Below, in pieces: positions 24,246 to 32,908 of a DNA stretch of 64,000 nt. The stretch spans positions 1,550,001 to 1,614,000 of the forward strand of contig NZ_WBOF01000001.1 of assembly GCF_009569385.1 (NCBI RefSeq), given 5' to 3'. The DNA comes from Streptomyces kaniharaensis (GTDB taxonomy: Bacteria > Actinomycetota > Actinomycetes > Streptomycetales > Streptomycetaceae). The stretch's first letter is position 1. Each line of letters begins with the position of its first letter. The notes under the pieces are model-generated. The model saw only the letters and a list, made by a program, of their open reading frames with translations, ran no database searches and had not been told where the DNA came from. The position numbers and the translations under genes were made by a program.

Positions 24246-25022
24246 TCAGCCGTACGAGACCGGCGAGTGCATCTCCCACAGCAGGAGTTCGGCGCCGGTC
24301 TCGCCGGCCGTCGGGTCGGCGAACGCGTCCCCGGTGATCCGCACGCTGTCCCCGGGGACCATCGACCGGCCCGCGCCCTTCGGCCCGGGAATCGTCCGGT
24401 AGCCCAGCGTGCCGGCCGTCAGATGCGCGTACCGCCAGGCGGCGACGGGCAGTTGGGGCAGCGGCTGCCACGGCCCGGCGGTCGCCAGCCAGAGCGCGGC
24501 GTCGCTGCGGCGCAGCCGCAGGGCGTCCGTCCCGGCGTCGCGCTCCAGCCCGGAGGCGAGCAGCGTCAACCCGCCGCCCGCCGGTTCCACCCTGCGCAGC
24601 CCGTACGCCGGGGGCGCGTCGAGGACGTCCGGCTGGAGCCACATCTGGACGAACCGGACCGGGCCGGTGGCGCCGCCGACGTTGCGCTCGGTGTGGCTGA
24701 CGCCGGAGCCGGCGCTGAGGTGCTGGATCATCCCCGGGCGGACCACCCCGCCGTGGCCGCAGGAGTCCCGGTGGGCCAGCGCGCCCTCCAGCACCCAGGT
24801 GAGGATCTCGGTGTCCCGGTGCCTGTGCTCGTCGAACCCAGCACCGGGGGCGAGGAGTTCCTCGTTGCACGCGAGCAGCGCGCCGAAGTGGGTGTTCTTC
24901 GGGTCGTAGTGGCCCGAGAAGGAGAACGCGTGTCTCGTCTCGACGCCCTCGGCCGGGGTGGAGAGGTGGCGCTCGGCGGTGCGGCGGAGGTCCGCGCGGG
25001 GGCGGGCGGGGGCGTCGGTCAC
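24246..25022 (-). CDS. Pirin family bicupin
   Basis: A 258-residue two-cupin protein of the pirin family. The N-terminal cupin has the metal-binding pattern FDEHRHRDTEILTWVLEG with HRD and a later GSGVSHTE; FVQMWLQP and the C-terminal cupin (LLLWEMHSPVSYG at the end) are typical. Some pirins act as quercetin dioxygenases, others as redox-sensing co-regulators. The start is uncertain: the GTG at 25022 is preferred, because the extension to the GTG at 25082 looks unlike the family and would overlap the fasR start region. Four bases separate its stop from the convergent serine hydrolase gene. Confidence 0.87.
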   Translation of the reverse strand: MTDAPARPRADLRRTAERHLSTPAEGVETRHAFSFSGHYDPKNTHFGALLACNEELLAPGAGFDEHRHRDTEILTWVLEGALAHRDSCGHGGVVRPGMIQHLSAGSGVSHTERNVGGATGPVRFVQMWLQPDVLDAPPAYGLRRVEPAGGGLTLLASGLERDAGTDALRLRRSDAALWLATAGPWQPLPQLPVAAWRYAHLTAGTLGYRTIPGPKGAGRSMVPGDSVRITGDAFADPTAGETGAELLLWEMHSPVSYG

Positions 25023-25114
25023 GGGCCCCACGGTAGCCGGTGTGACCGGAGCCACCACGGCGCTTCGCCGGGGTGTGTGCACGAGCAGTCACTCACGTGA
25101 GGCAGTCTTGTCTT

Positions 25115-26443
25115 GTGCCAGCCCCTTCCGCAGACGCCAAGAGCGATCCCACAGAGAATCCCGAGAACAAGGGCAAGCCCGAGCAGGACGGGAAGAGCCC
25201 GGCCCCCGGAGCGGGCCGCGACCGTCCCGGACGCTCGGCGCCGCGCCTGACCGCGCAGGAGCGCAGAATCGCCGCCGAGCGGGCCGAGCGGCGGGCCGCC
25301 ACGCTCAAGCGGCTGGAGAAGTCCTCGGGCAAGCTGGCCACCGCCGCGATCGCGCGGATGGACGACCAGCTCGGCTGGTACCGGCGGATGCCGCCGGAGC
25401 ACCGGTCCTGGATCGGACTGGTCGCCCAGGCCGGTATCGCCGCCTTCACCGAGTGGTACCGCCACCCCGACGCGGCCCAGGCGATCTCCACCGACGTCTT
25501 CGGCACCGCGCCGCGCGAGCTGACCCGGGCGATCACGCTGCGCCAGACCGTCGAGCTGATCCGCACCACGATCGAGGTGATGGAGGAGGCCATCGAGGAG
25601 GTGGCCGCCCCCGGCGACGAGGCGGACATGCGCGAGTCCGTACTGGTCTACGCCCGCGAGATCGCCTTCGCCACCGCCCAGGTCTACGCCCAGGCCGCCG
25701 AGGCGCGCGGCGCCTGGGACGCCCGGCTGGAGGCGCTGGTCGTCAACTCGCTGCTCTCCGGCGACGCGGACGAGGGAGTGCTCTCGCGGGCCGCGGCGCT
25801 CGGCTGGGGCCAGCCGAGCCAGGTCCGGGTGGTGATGGGCAGCGCCCCGGACGGAGACAGCGAGCTGGTCGTCGAGGCGATCCGCCGGGCCGCCCGGTAC
25901 GCCAAGCTGCACGTGCTGACCGGAGTGCTGGGCAAGCGCCTGGTGGTCGTGGTCGGCGGCGACAAGGAGCCGGTGCACGCCGCCCGGGCGCTGATCGGCC
26001 AGTTCGCGCCCGGTCCGGTGGTGGTCGGCCCGACCGTGCCGGACCTGCTCTCGGCGACCCGCTCGGCGCACGCCGCCGCGGCCGGCCTGCGGGCCTGCGC
26101 CGCCTGGCCGGACGCTCCCCGCCCGGTGCTGGCCGACGACCTGCTGCCCGAGCGCGCCCTCGCCGGCGACCAGGCGGCCCGCCGCCAGCTGGTGGAGGAG
26201 ATCTACACACCGCTCGACGAGGCCGGCTCGGCCCTGCTGGAGACGCTGAGTGTCTACCTGGAGCAGGCCTCCTCGCTGGAGGGTGCCGCCCGGATGCTCT
26301 TCGTCCACCCCAACACGGTGCGCTACCGGCTCCGACGTGTGACCGACGTCACGGGCTACGCGCCCTCTGACGTTCGTTCGGCGTTCACGCTGCGGATCGC
26401 CCTGGCGCTCGGCCGACTGACGGCGGTCGGTGAGCAGGGTTGA
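25115..26443 (+). CDS. fasR: PucR-type activator of the fatty-acid operon (FasR)
   Basis: A 442-residue transcriptional regulator that by position and architecture matches FasR, reported in Streptomyces coelicolor to activate fabD-fabH-acpP-fabF. A Pro/Lys-rich leader of about 45 residues and a charged helix (RIAAERAERRAATLKRLEK) precede an all-helical domain, then a GGDEF-like middle and the PucR C-terminal helix-turn-helix: LEQASSLEGAARMLFVHPNTVRYRLRRVTDVTG in pieces near residue 390. The GTG at 25115 is the likely start; a GAGG lies 12 bases upstream. The fab operon begins 90 bases after its stop, and the fab promoter overlaps the fasR stop codon. Confidence 0.9.
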   Translation: MPAPSADAKSDPTENPENKGKPEQDGKSPAPGAGRDRPGRSAPRLTAQERRIAAERAERRAATLKRLEKSSGKLATAAIARMDDQLGWYRRMPPEHRSWIGLVAQAGIAAFTEWYRHPDAAQAISTDVFGTAPRELTRAITLRQTVELIRTTIEVMEEAIEEVAAPGDEADMRESVLVYAREIAFATAQVYAQAAEARGAWDARLEALVVNSLLSGDADEGVLSRAAALGWGQPSQVRVVMGSAPDGDSELVVEAIRRAARYAKLHVLTGVLGKRLVVVVGGDKEPVHAARALIGQFAPGPVVVGPTVPDLLSATRSAHAAAAGLRACAAWPDAPRPVLADDLLPERALAGDQAARRQLVEEIYTPLDEAGSALLETLSVYLEQASSLEGAARMLFVHPNTVRYRLRRVTDVTGYAPSDVRSAFTLRIALALGRLTAVGEQG

Positions 26444-26466
26444 CCAGGATGTAGGGAACTTACAAT
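26440..26466 (+). promoter_or_regulatory. Putative fabD operon promoter
   Basis: TTGACC (26440-26445) and TACAAT (26461-26466) are good hexamers with a short 15-base spacer, and the -35 element contains the fasR TGA stop. The following segment (GGTTTTCTTCGTTA at 26473-26486) is strikingly T-rich for this genome and is a candidate activator site. A short spacer would fit a promoter that needs an activator such as FasR; this is an inference. Confidence 0.5.
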
Positions 26467-26533
26467 CCCGGATGGTTTTCTTCGTTACCGTCGCCTACCC
26501 GCCCCTGGGCGCCTGGCGAGAGAGGGTTGAACC

Positions 26534-27484
26534 GTGCTCGTAATCGTCGCCCCTGGACAGGGTGCTCAGACCCCCGGTTTCCTCAGCCCCTGGCTGGAGC
26601 TCGACGGTGTCGCCGACCGCCTGCGTGGCTGGTCGGAGGTCGCCGGGCTCGACCTGCTGCACGCCGGTACCGAGGCGTCCGCCGAGGAGATCAAGGACAC
26701 CGCCGTCGCCCAGCCGCTGCTGGTCGCGGCCGGTCTGGTCACCGCCCGCGCGCTCTTCCCCGACGAGGATGCCGCCCGCACGCTGGTCGGCGCCGTGGCC
26801 GGCCACAGCGTCGGTGAGATCACCGCCGCGGCCGGTGCCGGAGTGCTCAGCGCCCACGACGCGCTGGCCTTCGTCCGGGAGCGCAGCCGCGCGATGGCCG
26901 AGGCCGCCGCCGTCACCGAGACCGGCATGACCGCCGTCCTCGGCGGCGACCCGGAGGCCGTCGCGGCGAAGCTGGCCGAGCACGGCCTGACCCCGGCCAA
27001 CAACAACGGCGGCGGCCAGATCGTCGCCGCCGGCACGCTTGCCCAGCTGGAGGCGCTGAAGGCGGACCCGCCGACCGGCGCACGGCTGATCCCGCTGAAG
27101 GTGGCGGGCGCCTTCCACACCGAGCACATGGCCCCGGGCGTCGAGCGGCTGGCCAAGCTGACCCCGACGCTGACCGTGGCCGACCCGCAGGTGCGCTACG
27201 TGTCCAACCAGGACGGCGGCGTGGTCTCCTCGGGCGCCGAGGTGCTGAGCCGTCTGGTGTCGCAGGTCTCCAACCCGGTCCGCTGGGACCTGTGCATGGA
27301 GACACTGGACAAGCTGGGCGCGACCGCCGTCATCGAGCTCGCCCCCGCGGGCACGCTCACCGGGCTGGTCAAGCGCAACCTCAAGGGTGTGGCGACGCTT
27401 GCCCTCAAGACCCCCGCCGACCTGGACAAGGCCCGCGAGCTCGTCGCGGAACACGGCGGAAAGGACCAGGAGACCAAGGCATGA
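26534..27484 (+). CDS. fabD: Malonyl-CoA:ACP malonyltransferase
   Basis: A 316-residue acyltransferase that moves malonyl groups from CoA to acyl carrier protein in type II fatty-acid synthesis. It starts at the GTG at 26534 behind GAGAGAGGG and opens with the typical LVIVAPGQGAQTPGFL. The nucleophile is Ser92 in VAGHSVGE, with the conserved Arg in ERSRAMAEAA and the catalytic His in KVAGAFHTEHM. It is the first gene of the fab operon; its stop overlaps the fabH start (ATGA). Confidence 0.97.
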   Translation: MLVIVAPGQGAQTPGFLSPWLELDGVADRLRGWSEVAGLDLLHAGTEASAEEIKDTAVAQPLLVAAGLVTARALFPDEDAARTLVGAVAGHSVGEITAAAGAGVLSAHDALAFVRERSRAMAEAAAVTETGMTAVLGGDPEAVAAKLAEHGLTPANNNGGGQIVAAGTLAQLEALKADPPTGARLIPLKVAGAFHTEHMAPGVERLAKLTPTLTVADPQVRYVSNQDGGVVSSGAEVLSRLVSQVSNPVRWDLCMETLDKLGATAVIELAPAGTLTGLVKRNLKGVATLALKTPADLDKARELVAEHGGKDQETKA

Positions 27485-28524
27485 GCAAGCCGCAGATCCG
27501 TCCGGCCACCGGGGCCCGGTTCTCGCGCATCCTCGGGGTGGGCGGCTACCGCCCGGTCCGGGTGATCCCCAACGCCGAGGTGCTGGAGTGGATCGACTCC
27601 TCGGACGAGTGGATCCGCACCCGCAGCGGCATCGCCGAGCGGCGCTGGGCGGGCCCGGAGGAGACCGTCGCGGAGATGTCGGTGCAGGCCGCCGGCAAGG
27701 CCATCGCGCAGGCCGGGATCGCCCCCGACCAGATCGGCGGCGTGATCGTCGCGACCGTCTCGCACCTCAAGCAGACCCCCGCGATCGCCACCGAGATCGC
27801 CCAGCGGCTGGGCTGCGGCACCGCCCCGGCCTTCGACATCTCGGCCGCCTGCGCCGGCTTCGGCTACGGCCTGGGCCTGGCCGACGGCATGATCCGAGGC
27901 GGCAACGCCGAGTACGTGCTGGTGATCGGCGTCGAGCGGCTCAGCGACCTGACCGACCAGTCGGACCGCTCGACCGCGTTCATCTTCGGCGACGGCGCCG
28001 GCGCCGCGATCGTCGGCCCGTCCGACACGCCCGGCATCGGCAAGGTGATCTGGGGCTCGGACGGCTCCCACAAGGACGTCATCTCGCAGACGCAGGCCTG
28101 GGACACCGCCTTCGCCAAGCCCGACGCGGTCAACGGGCCGGGCGAGGACCCGGAGCAGGGTGCCAAGTGGCCGGCGCTTCGGATGGAGGGTCAGACCGTC
28201 TTCCGCTGGGCGGTCTGGGAGATGGCCAAGGTGGCCCAGCAGGCGCTGGACGCCGCCGGGATCACCGCCGACCAGCTCGGCGCCTTCATCCCGCACCAGG
28301 CCAACATGCGCATCACCGACGCCATGATCAAGGCCCTGAAGCTGCCGGACTCGGTGCCGGTCGCCCGCGACATCTCCGAGACCGGCAACACCTCCGCCGC
28401 CTCCATCCCGCTGGCGATGGAGCGCATGCTGGAGAGCGGCGAGGCCCGCAGTGGCGACCTCGCGCTGATCATCGGGTTCGGGGCGGGTCTCGTGTACGCC
28501 GCGGCAGTCGTTACGCTCCCCTAG
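27481..28524 (+). CDS. fabH: 3-oxoacyl-ACP synthase III
   Basis: A 347-residue KAS III that condenses an acyl-CoA primer with malonyl-ACP to start fatty-acid synthesis; in streptomycetes it prefers branched primers. The catalytic triad is Cys124 (ISAACAGFGYG), His272 (IPHQANMRI) and Asn303 (ETGNTSAAS). The C-terminal IIGFGAGLVYAAAVV is typical. The start is the ATG at 27481, overlapping the fabD stop by four bases, which places the family N-terminus (SRILGVGGYRP) correctly. Translational coupling with fabD is likely. Confidence 0.97.
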   Translation: MSKPQIRPATGARFSRILGVGGYRPVRVIPNAEVLEWIDSSDEWIRTRSGIAERRWAGPEETVAEMSVQAAGKAIAQAGIAPDQIGGVIVATVSHLKQTPAIATEIAQRLGCGTAPAFDISAACAGFGYGLGLADGMIRGGNAEYVLVIGVERLSDLTDQSDRSTAFIFGDGAGAAIVGPSDTPGIGKVIWGSDGSHKDVISQTQAWDTAFAKPDAVNGPGEDPEQGAKWPALRMEGQTVFRWAVWEMAKVAQQALDAAGITADQLGAFIPHQANMRITDAMIKALKLPDSVPVARDISETGNTSAASIPLAMERMLESGEARSGDLALIIGFGAGLVYAAAVVTLP

Positions 28525-28604
28525 GCGCGTTTCGCCCCACTCATCCACAAGCCCGCGTCCGTCCGCCGGTCGGATGCGTTCAACACCGAAGAGGAGCAGC
28601 CAGT

Positions 28605-28850
28605 ATGGCTATGGACAAGGCCGAGGTCCTGGAAGGTCTCGCTGAGATCGTCAACGAGATCGCCGGCATCCCGACCGAGGACGTCGAGCTCGACAAGTCG
28701 TTCACCGACGACCTGGACGTCGACTCGCTCTCCATGGTCGAGGTCGTCGTGGCCGCCGAGGAGCGCTTCGACGTCAAGATCCCGGACGACGAGGTCAAGA
28801 ACCTGAAGACCGTCGGCGACGCGGTGGACTACATCATCGCCAACGCCTGA
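28605..28850 (+). CDS. acpP: Acyl carrier protein
   Basis: An 81-residue acidic acyl carrier protein, the shuttle for fatty-acid intermediates. Ser41 in DVDSLSMVEVV is the phosphopantetheine site. EIVNEIAGIPTEDVELDKSF and VKIPDDEVKNLKTVGDAVDYI complete the fold. The ATG at 28605 follows GAGGAG at good spacing. It is the third gene of the fab operon, 80 bases after fabH; the separate ribosome site suits the high expression of this protein. Confidence 0.97.
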   Translation: MAMDKAEVLEGLAEIVNEIAGIPTEDVELDKSFTDDLDVDSLSMVEVVVAAEERFDVKIPDDEVKNLKTVGDAVDYIIANA

Positions 28851-28986
28851 GCGATCAGCTCAACCATCGGCCCGGCTCCTGCGAGCCGGCCGAATCTCCG
28901 GCCGGGACGCCCCACCGGGCGCCCGGCCGGGCCCACCCCCCGGCTCGCCGCCGACCCCCGCACCAACGTGAGAGAAGAAGAGACCA

Positions 28987-30252
28987 GTGACCGCTGAAAA
29001 CCGTACCGTGGTCGTCACGGGTATCGGCGCCTTCACGCCGCTGGGCGGCGACGCCGCCACCACCTGGGAGAACCTGATCGCCGGGCGCTCCGGAGTGGCG
29101 GCCCTGACCGAGGAGTGGGCCGAGGACCTGCCCGTCAAGATCGCCGCGCGCACCGCGGTCGACCCGGGCGAGATCCTGCCCCGCCCGCTGGCCCGCCGGC
29201 TGGACCGCTCCGCGCAGTTCGCGCTGATCGCCGCCCGCGAGGCCTGGGCCGACGCCGGTTACGAGACGCCGGCCACCGACGAGTCCTCCAAGCTCGCCCC
29301 CGAGCGCCTCGGCGCCGTCATCGCCTCCGGCATCGGCGGCGTGACCACCCTCCTCGACCAGTACGACGTGCTGAAGGAGAAGGGCGCCCGCAAGGTCTCC
29401 CCGCACACCGTCCCGATGCTGATGCCCAACTCCCCGGCGGCCAACGTCGGTCTGGAGGTCGGCGCCCGCGCGGGTGTGCACACCCCCGTCTCCGCCTGTG
29501 CCTCCGGCGCCGAGGCGATCGGCTACGCGATCGAGATGATCCGCAGCGGCCGCGCCGACGTCGTGGTGGCCGGCGGCACCGAGGCCGCGGTCCACCCGCT
29601 GCCGATCGCCGCGTTCGCCAACATGATGGCGATGTCCAAGAACAACGACGAGCCCGAGCGCGCCTCGCGCCCGTACGACAAGGGCCGCGACGGCTTCGTG
29701 CTGGGCGAGGGCGCCGGCGTGGTCGTGCTGGAGTCGGTCGAGCACGCCGAGGCCCGCGGGGCCCGGATCTACTGCGAGGCCGTGGGTCAGGGCCTGTCCT
29801 CGGACGCCCACCACATCGCCCAGCCGGAGCCGACCGGCGCCGGGGTGGCCCGCGCACTGGCCGACCTGTTCGACCGCAACACCCTCGACAAGGCCGAGAT
29901 CGTGCACGTCAACGCGCACGCCACCTCGACCCCGCAGGGTGACACCGCCGAGCTGAAGGCGCTGCGCAAGGAGCTCGGCGAGCACCTGGACCACATCGCC
30001 ATCTCGGCCACCAAGTCGATGACCGGTCACCTGCTGGGCGGCGCCGGCGGTATCGAGACCGTCGCCACCGTGCTGGCGCTGTACCACCGGGTCGCTCCGC
30101 CGACCATCAACGTCGAGGACCTGGACGACGACGTGGACGCGGACATCGTGCGCGGCGAGGCCCGCACGCTGCCCGAGGGCCGGATCGCGGCGCTGAACAA
30201 CTCGTTCGGCTTCGGCGGCCACAACGTGGTGCTGGCCTTCCGCACCCACTGA
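28987..30252 (+). CDS. fabF: 3-oxoacyl-ACP synthase II
   Basis: A 421-residue KAS II elongating condensing enzyme. It starts at the GTG at 28987. The active site is Cys171 in VSACASGAEAIGYA, His311 in NAHATSTPQGD and His348 in TGHLLGGAGG. The C-terminal NNSFGFGGHNVVLAF is typical. It ends the fasR-regulated fabD-fabH-acpP-fabF operon, 136 bases after acpP, and is followed by a strong hairpin. Confidence 0.97.
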   Translation: MTAENRTVVVTGIGAFTPLGGDAATTWENLIAGRSGVAALTEEWAEDLPVKIAARTAVDPGEILPRPLARRLDRSAQFALIAAREAWADAGYETPATDESSKLAPERLGAVIASGIGGVTTLLDQYDVLKEKGARKVSPHTVPMLMPNSPAANVGLEVGARAGVHTPVSACASGAEAIGYAIEMIRSGRADVVVAGGTEAAVHPLPIAAFANMMAMSKNNDEPERASRPYDKGRDGFVLGEGAGVVVLESVEHAEARGARIYCEAVGQGLSSDAHHIAQPEPTGAGVARALADLFDRNTLDKAEIVHVNAHATSTPQGDTAELKALRKELGEHLDHIAISATKSMTGHLLGGAGGIETVATVLALYHRVAPPTINVEDLDDDVDADIVRGEARTLPEGRIAALNNSFGFGGHNVVLAFRTH

Positions 30253-30265
30253 TCGGATCGCACGA

Positions 30266-30300
30266 AAGGGGCCGGCGCTCTTCGCGAGCGCCGGCCCCTT
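30266..30300. terminator. Terminator of the fab operon, bidirectional
   Basis: A 15-bp perfect stem (30266-30280 with 30286-30300) with a five-base loop, flanked by AA and TT, lies between the convergent fabF and DUF3145 stops. Confidence 0.85.
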
Positions 30301-30312
30301 CTCGTTCGTTCT

Positions 30313-30807
30313 TCAGACCACCTGGTGCAGCCAGCGCACCGGTGCGCCCTCGCCGGCGTAGCGGAACGGCTCCAGTTCGTCGTCCCAGGGCTTGCCGAGC
30401 AGGCGGCAGAGCTCGGTCTCCAGGTCGGCGCCCTCGCTGCGGGCGCGCAGCAGGACGGCGCGCAGCCGGTCCTCGGGGATCAGGATGTCCCCGTGGATGC
30501 CCGTGACGGCGTGGAAGATACCGAGCGAGGGCGTGCTGCTGTAGCGCTCGCCCTCCGCCGTGGCGCAGGGCTCGCTGGTGACCTCGTACCGCATCAACTG
30601 CCAGCCGCGCAGCGCGGAGGCGAGCTTCGAGGCCGTGCCGGGCTCGCCCTGCCAGGAGAACTCGGCACGCCAGTGCCCGGGCGCGGCCGGCTGCCGGATC
30701 CAGTCCAGGTTCACCCGCACACCGAGCACCCCCGCGACGGCCCACTCGACGTGCGGGCACAGCGCGCGGGGCGCGGAGTGGATGTAGAGAACTCCACGTG
30801 TCGTCAC
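30313..30807 (-). CDS. DUF3145 family protein
   Basis: A 164-residue soluble protein of the actinobacterial DUF3145 family, usually found beside the fab operon; function unknown. Landmarks are TRGVLYIHSAPRALCPHVEWAV in two pieces at the N-terminus, WQGEPGTASKLASAL, LMRYEVTSEPC and the C-terminal LGKPWDDELEPFRYAGEG. The start is the GTG at 30807, preceded by GGAGGT; the much longer open frame upstream is not coding. Conserved position suggests a link to fatty-acid or envelope metabolism, but this is only an association. Confidence 0.88.
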   Translation of the reverse strand: MTTRGVLYIHSAPRALCPHVEWAVAGVLGVRVNLDWIRQPAAPGHWRAEFSWQGEPGTASKLASALRGWQLMRYEVTSEPCATAEGERYSSTPSLGIFHAVTGIHGDILIPEDRLRAVLLRARSEGADLETELCRLLGKPWDDELEPFRYAGEGAPVRWLHQVV

Positions 30808-31159
30808 CGGGACCTCCAGGCTGTGGACGAGGGTCGCCTTCCCCAGCTGCCTCGTGCCTGCAGTAGATCCACGGTTACCCACGTTAACCGACATTAAGCT
30901 ACTAAATTGAGCAAAACGGACAGGCTTTCGCTCAATGCTAGTCGAATCCTCAACGAGGTCTACCCCTCGGCCGGATCTCTCCCCCGAACGGCCCCATCGC
31001 CGGGCGGGACCACCGTACCGCGCCGCCCCGCAGGATGGATGACGCACTTTCGGATCCGGCCGGAATGCGGTAGTGCGGCCGGATCTTCTGCGCCGTCCAT
31101 GCGAACCGCCCCGCGCACCCGGAGGGTGGCGGCGGGGTGGTTTGCGGTCTGACGATACG
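30808..31159. promoter_or_regulatory. Upstream region of DUF3145 with palindrome
   Basis: 352 bases without a gene. The dyad GGTTACCCACGTTAACC (30873-30889, arms GGTTA/TAACC) lies within an AT-rich stretch (30870-30920) unusual for this genome; it probably holds the DUF3145 promoter and a regulator site. No confident -35/-10 pair was assigned. The remainder up to 31159 shows nothing recognisable. Confidence 0.4.
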
Positions 31160-32185
31160 TCAGGCGTCCAGGCGGACAACCATCTTGCCCGTGTTGACGC
31201 CGCGCAGCAGATCGAGGAAGGCGTCGGCGGCGCGCTCGAAGCCGTCCACCACGGTTTCCTCGTGGCGCAGTTCGCCGGAGGCCAGCCAGCCGGCCACCTC
31301 GGCGACGAACTGCGGCTGGAGCGCCGCGTGGTCGCGGACCAGCAGGCCCTCCAGGCGCAGCCGCTTGCCGATCGCGAGCGCGAGGTTGCGCGGAGCGGCG
31401 GGGGCGGCGGTCTCGTTGTACTGGGCGATCGCGCCGCAGAGCACCGCGCGGCCGTGCACGTTGAGCGCACCGATCGCGGCCTCCAGGTGGTCGCCGCCGA
31501 CGTTGTCGAAGTAGAGGTCGATGCCGTCCGGGGCGGCCTTCGCGAGCTGCTCGGCGACCGGGGCGTCCTTGTAGTTGAAGGCGGCGTCGAAGCCGTACTC
31601 TTCCACCAGCTTGGCGACCTTCTCCGCCGAGCCGGCCGAACCGACCACCAACGAGGCACCCTTGAGCTTCGCGATCTGGCCGACCATCGAGCCGACCGCG
31701 CCGGCCGCGCCGGAGACGAAGACCTTGTCGCCCTCCTTGAGCCCGCCGACGGCGAGCAGGCCGGCGTAGGCGGTCAGGCCGGTCATGCCGAGCACGCCCA
31801 GGTAGGCGGAGAGCGGCGCGGCGGCCGGGTCGACCTTGACCGCGTGCCCGGCGTCCAGGGTCGCGTACTCGCGCCAGCCGAGCCCGTGCAGGACCGCGTC
31901 ACCCGGGGCGAAGCCCTCGGCCTCGGAGGCGACCACGTAGCCGACCGCGCCGCCGTCCATGGCCTCACCGAGCTGGAACGGCGGGACGTAGGACTTCACG
32001 TCGTTCATCCGGCCGCGCATGTACGGGTCGACCGAGAGGAAGGCGTTGCGGACCAGGATCTCGCCCGGGCCGGGGATGCGGACCGGGGCCTCGACGAGGG
32101 CGAAGTCGGTCGGGACCGGCCAGCCCTGCGGACGGGCGGCGAGGTGCCATTCACGGGCGGTGGCGGGCGCTGCCTGCTCTGCCAT
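31160..32185 (-). CDS. NADP-dependent medium-chain oxidoreductase
   Basis: A 341-residue zinc-independent medium-chain dehydrogenase/reductase of the leukotriene B4 dehydrogenase/curcumin reductase type, which reduces enones with NADPH. Landmarks are LSVDPYMRGRM near residue 50, the dinucleotide motif VSGAAGAVGSMVGQIAKLKG (about 150-170), GFDAAFNYKD and DLYFDNVGGDHLEAA, with the C-terminal GVNTGKMVVRL. The ATG at 32185 follows AAGGAG. It is divergent from a MarR regulator, with repeated half-sites between, and is probably repressed by it. Confidence 0.93.
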   Translation of the reverse strand: MAEQAAPATAREWHLAARPQGWPVPTDFALVEAPVRIPGPGEILVRNAFLSVDPYMRGRMNDVKSYVPPFQLGEAMDGGAVGYVVASEAEGFAPGDAVLHGLGWREYATLDAGHAVKVDPAAAPLSAYLGVLGMTGLTAYAGLLAVGGLKEGDKVFVSGAAGAVGSMVGQIAKLKGASLVVGSAGSAEKVAKLVEEYGFDAAFNYKDAPVAEQLAKAAPDGIDLYFDNVGGDHLEAAIGALNVHGRAVLCGAIAQYNETAAPAAPRNLALAIGKRLRLEGLLVRDHAALQPQFVAEVAGWLASGELRHEETVVDGFERAADAFLDLLRGVNTGKMVVRLDA

Positions 32186-32247
32186 GGGGGTGTGCTCCTT
32201 GTGTGTTCGGCGGTTCCCCGACGGGTCGCTGGATGTCGCTGTGCATC

Positions 32248-32315
32248 TGAAAGGTTGAGCAACTGAAGTAACGATGGACATGAAAGGTTCAGCTTGTCAA
32301 CTTTTCAGGTAGACT
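32248..32315. promoter_or_regulatory. MarR operators and likely leaderless marR promoter
   Basis: TGAAAGGTT occurs at 32248-32256 and 32281-32289 in direct orientation. The second copy forms an inverted repeat with AACTTTTCA (32299-32307), eight of nine bases matching. GTTG-ag-CAAC is a small dyad at 32254-32263. On the plus strand TAGACT (32310-32315) ends seven bases before the marR ATG, and no ribosome site is seen, so marR mRNA probably starts at its ATG. Confidence 0.6.
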
Positions 32316-32322
32316 CCTCCCC

Positions 32323-32790
32323 ATGGACACGCAGCCGGCCGCGGCCGCCACGCCGCAGCAGCCCGACGAGATCACCCGCGAGGTCGTCGACCTCATGGCC
32401 AACCTGGTCGCGCTCTTCCACCGCGAGTACGAGGAAGCCGCCGCCGCCCGGTCGCTGACGGGCGCCCAGGCCAAGGTGCTCGCACTGCTGCGGCGCGGGC
32501 CGATGCCGATGCGGCAGATCGCTCAGACGCTGAGCTGCGAGCCGTCCAACATCACCGGCATCGTCGACCGGCTGGAGTCGCGCGGATTCGTCACCCGCGA
32601 GGCCGACCGGCAGGACCGCCGGGTCAAGCTGGTCGCCGCCACCGGCAGCGGCGCCGCCGCCTCCGAGGAACTGCGCGAGTCGCTGCACTTCGCCCGCGAG
32701 CCGCTCGCCGCGCTCGGCCCGGACGAGCGGACCGTCCTGCGCGACCTGCTCCGGCGGATGCTCGTGGGCGCCTCCGGCCCCGGAGCGTGA
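32323..32790 (+). CDS. MarR family regulator
   Basis: A 155-residue winged-helix regulator of the MarR family. The recognition region reads LTGAQAKVLALLRRGPMPMRQIAQTLSCEPSNITGIVDRLESRGFV across about residues 45-85, followed by the wing motif TREADRQDRRVKLVAAT. A Cys in LSCEPSN could allow redox sensing, which is only a possibility. It is divergent from the oxidoreductase gene and is its probable repressor. The start has a -10-like TAGACT seven bases upstream and no Shine-Dalgarno sequence, suggesting a leaderless mRNA. Confidence 0.92.
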   Translation: MDTQPAAAATPQQPDEITREVVDLMANLVALFHREYEEAAAARSLTGAQAKVLALLRRGPMPMRQIAQTLSCEPSNITGIVDRLESRGFVTREADRQDRRVKLVAATGSGAAASEELRESLHFAREPLAALGPDERTVLRDLLRRMLVGASGPGA

Positions 32791-32908
32791 CCAGCGTCAC
32801 AGCCTAGGGAGCCGAACCGGCCCCCCTGGCAGGTAACCGAACACCCTCCCGAAACGTCTAATGTTCGAGCACCGAACAGCAGCAGACGAAGACGGGGGCC
32901 TCCCAACG

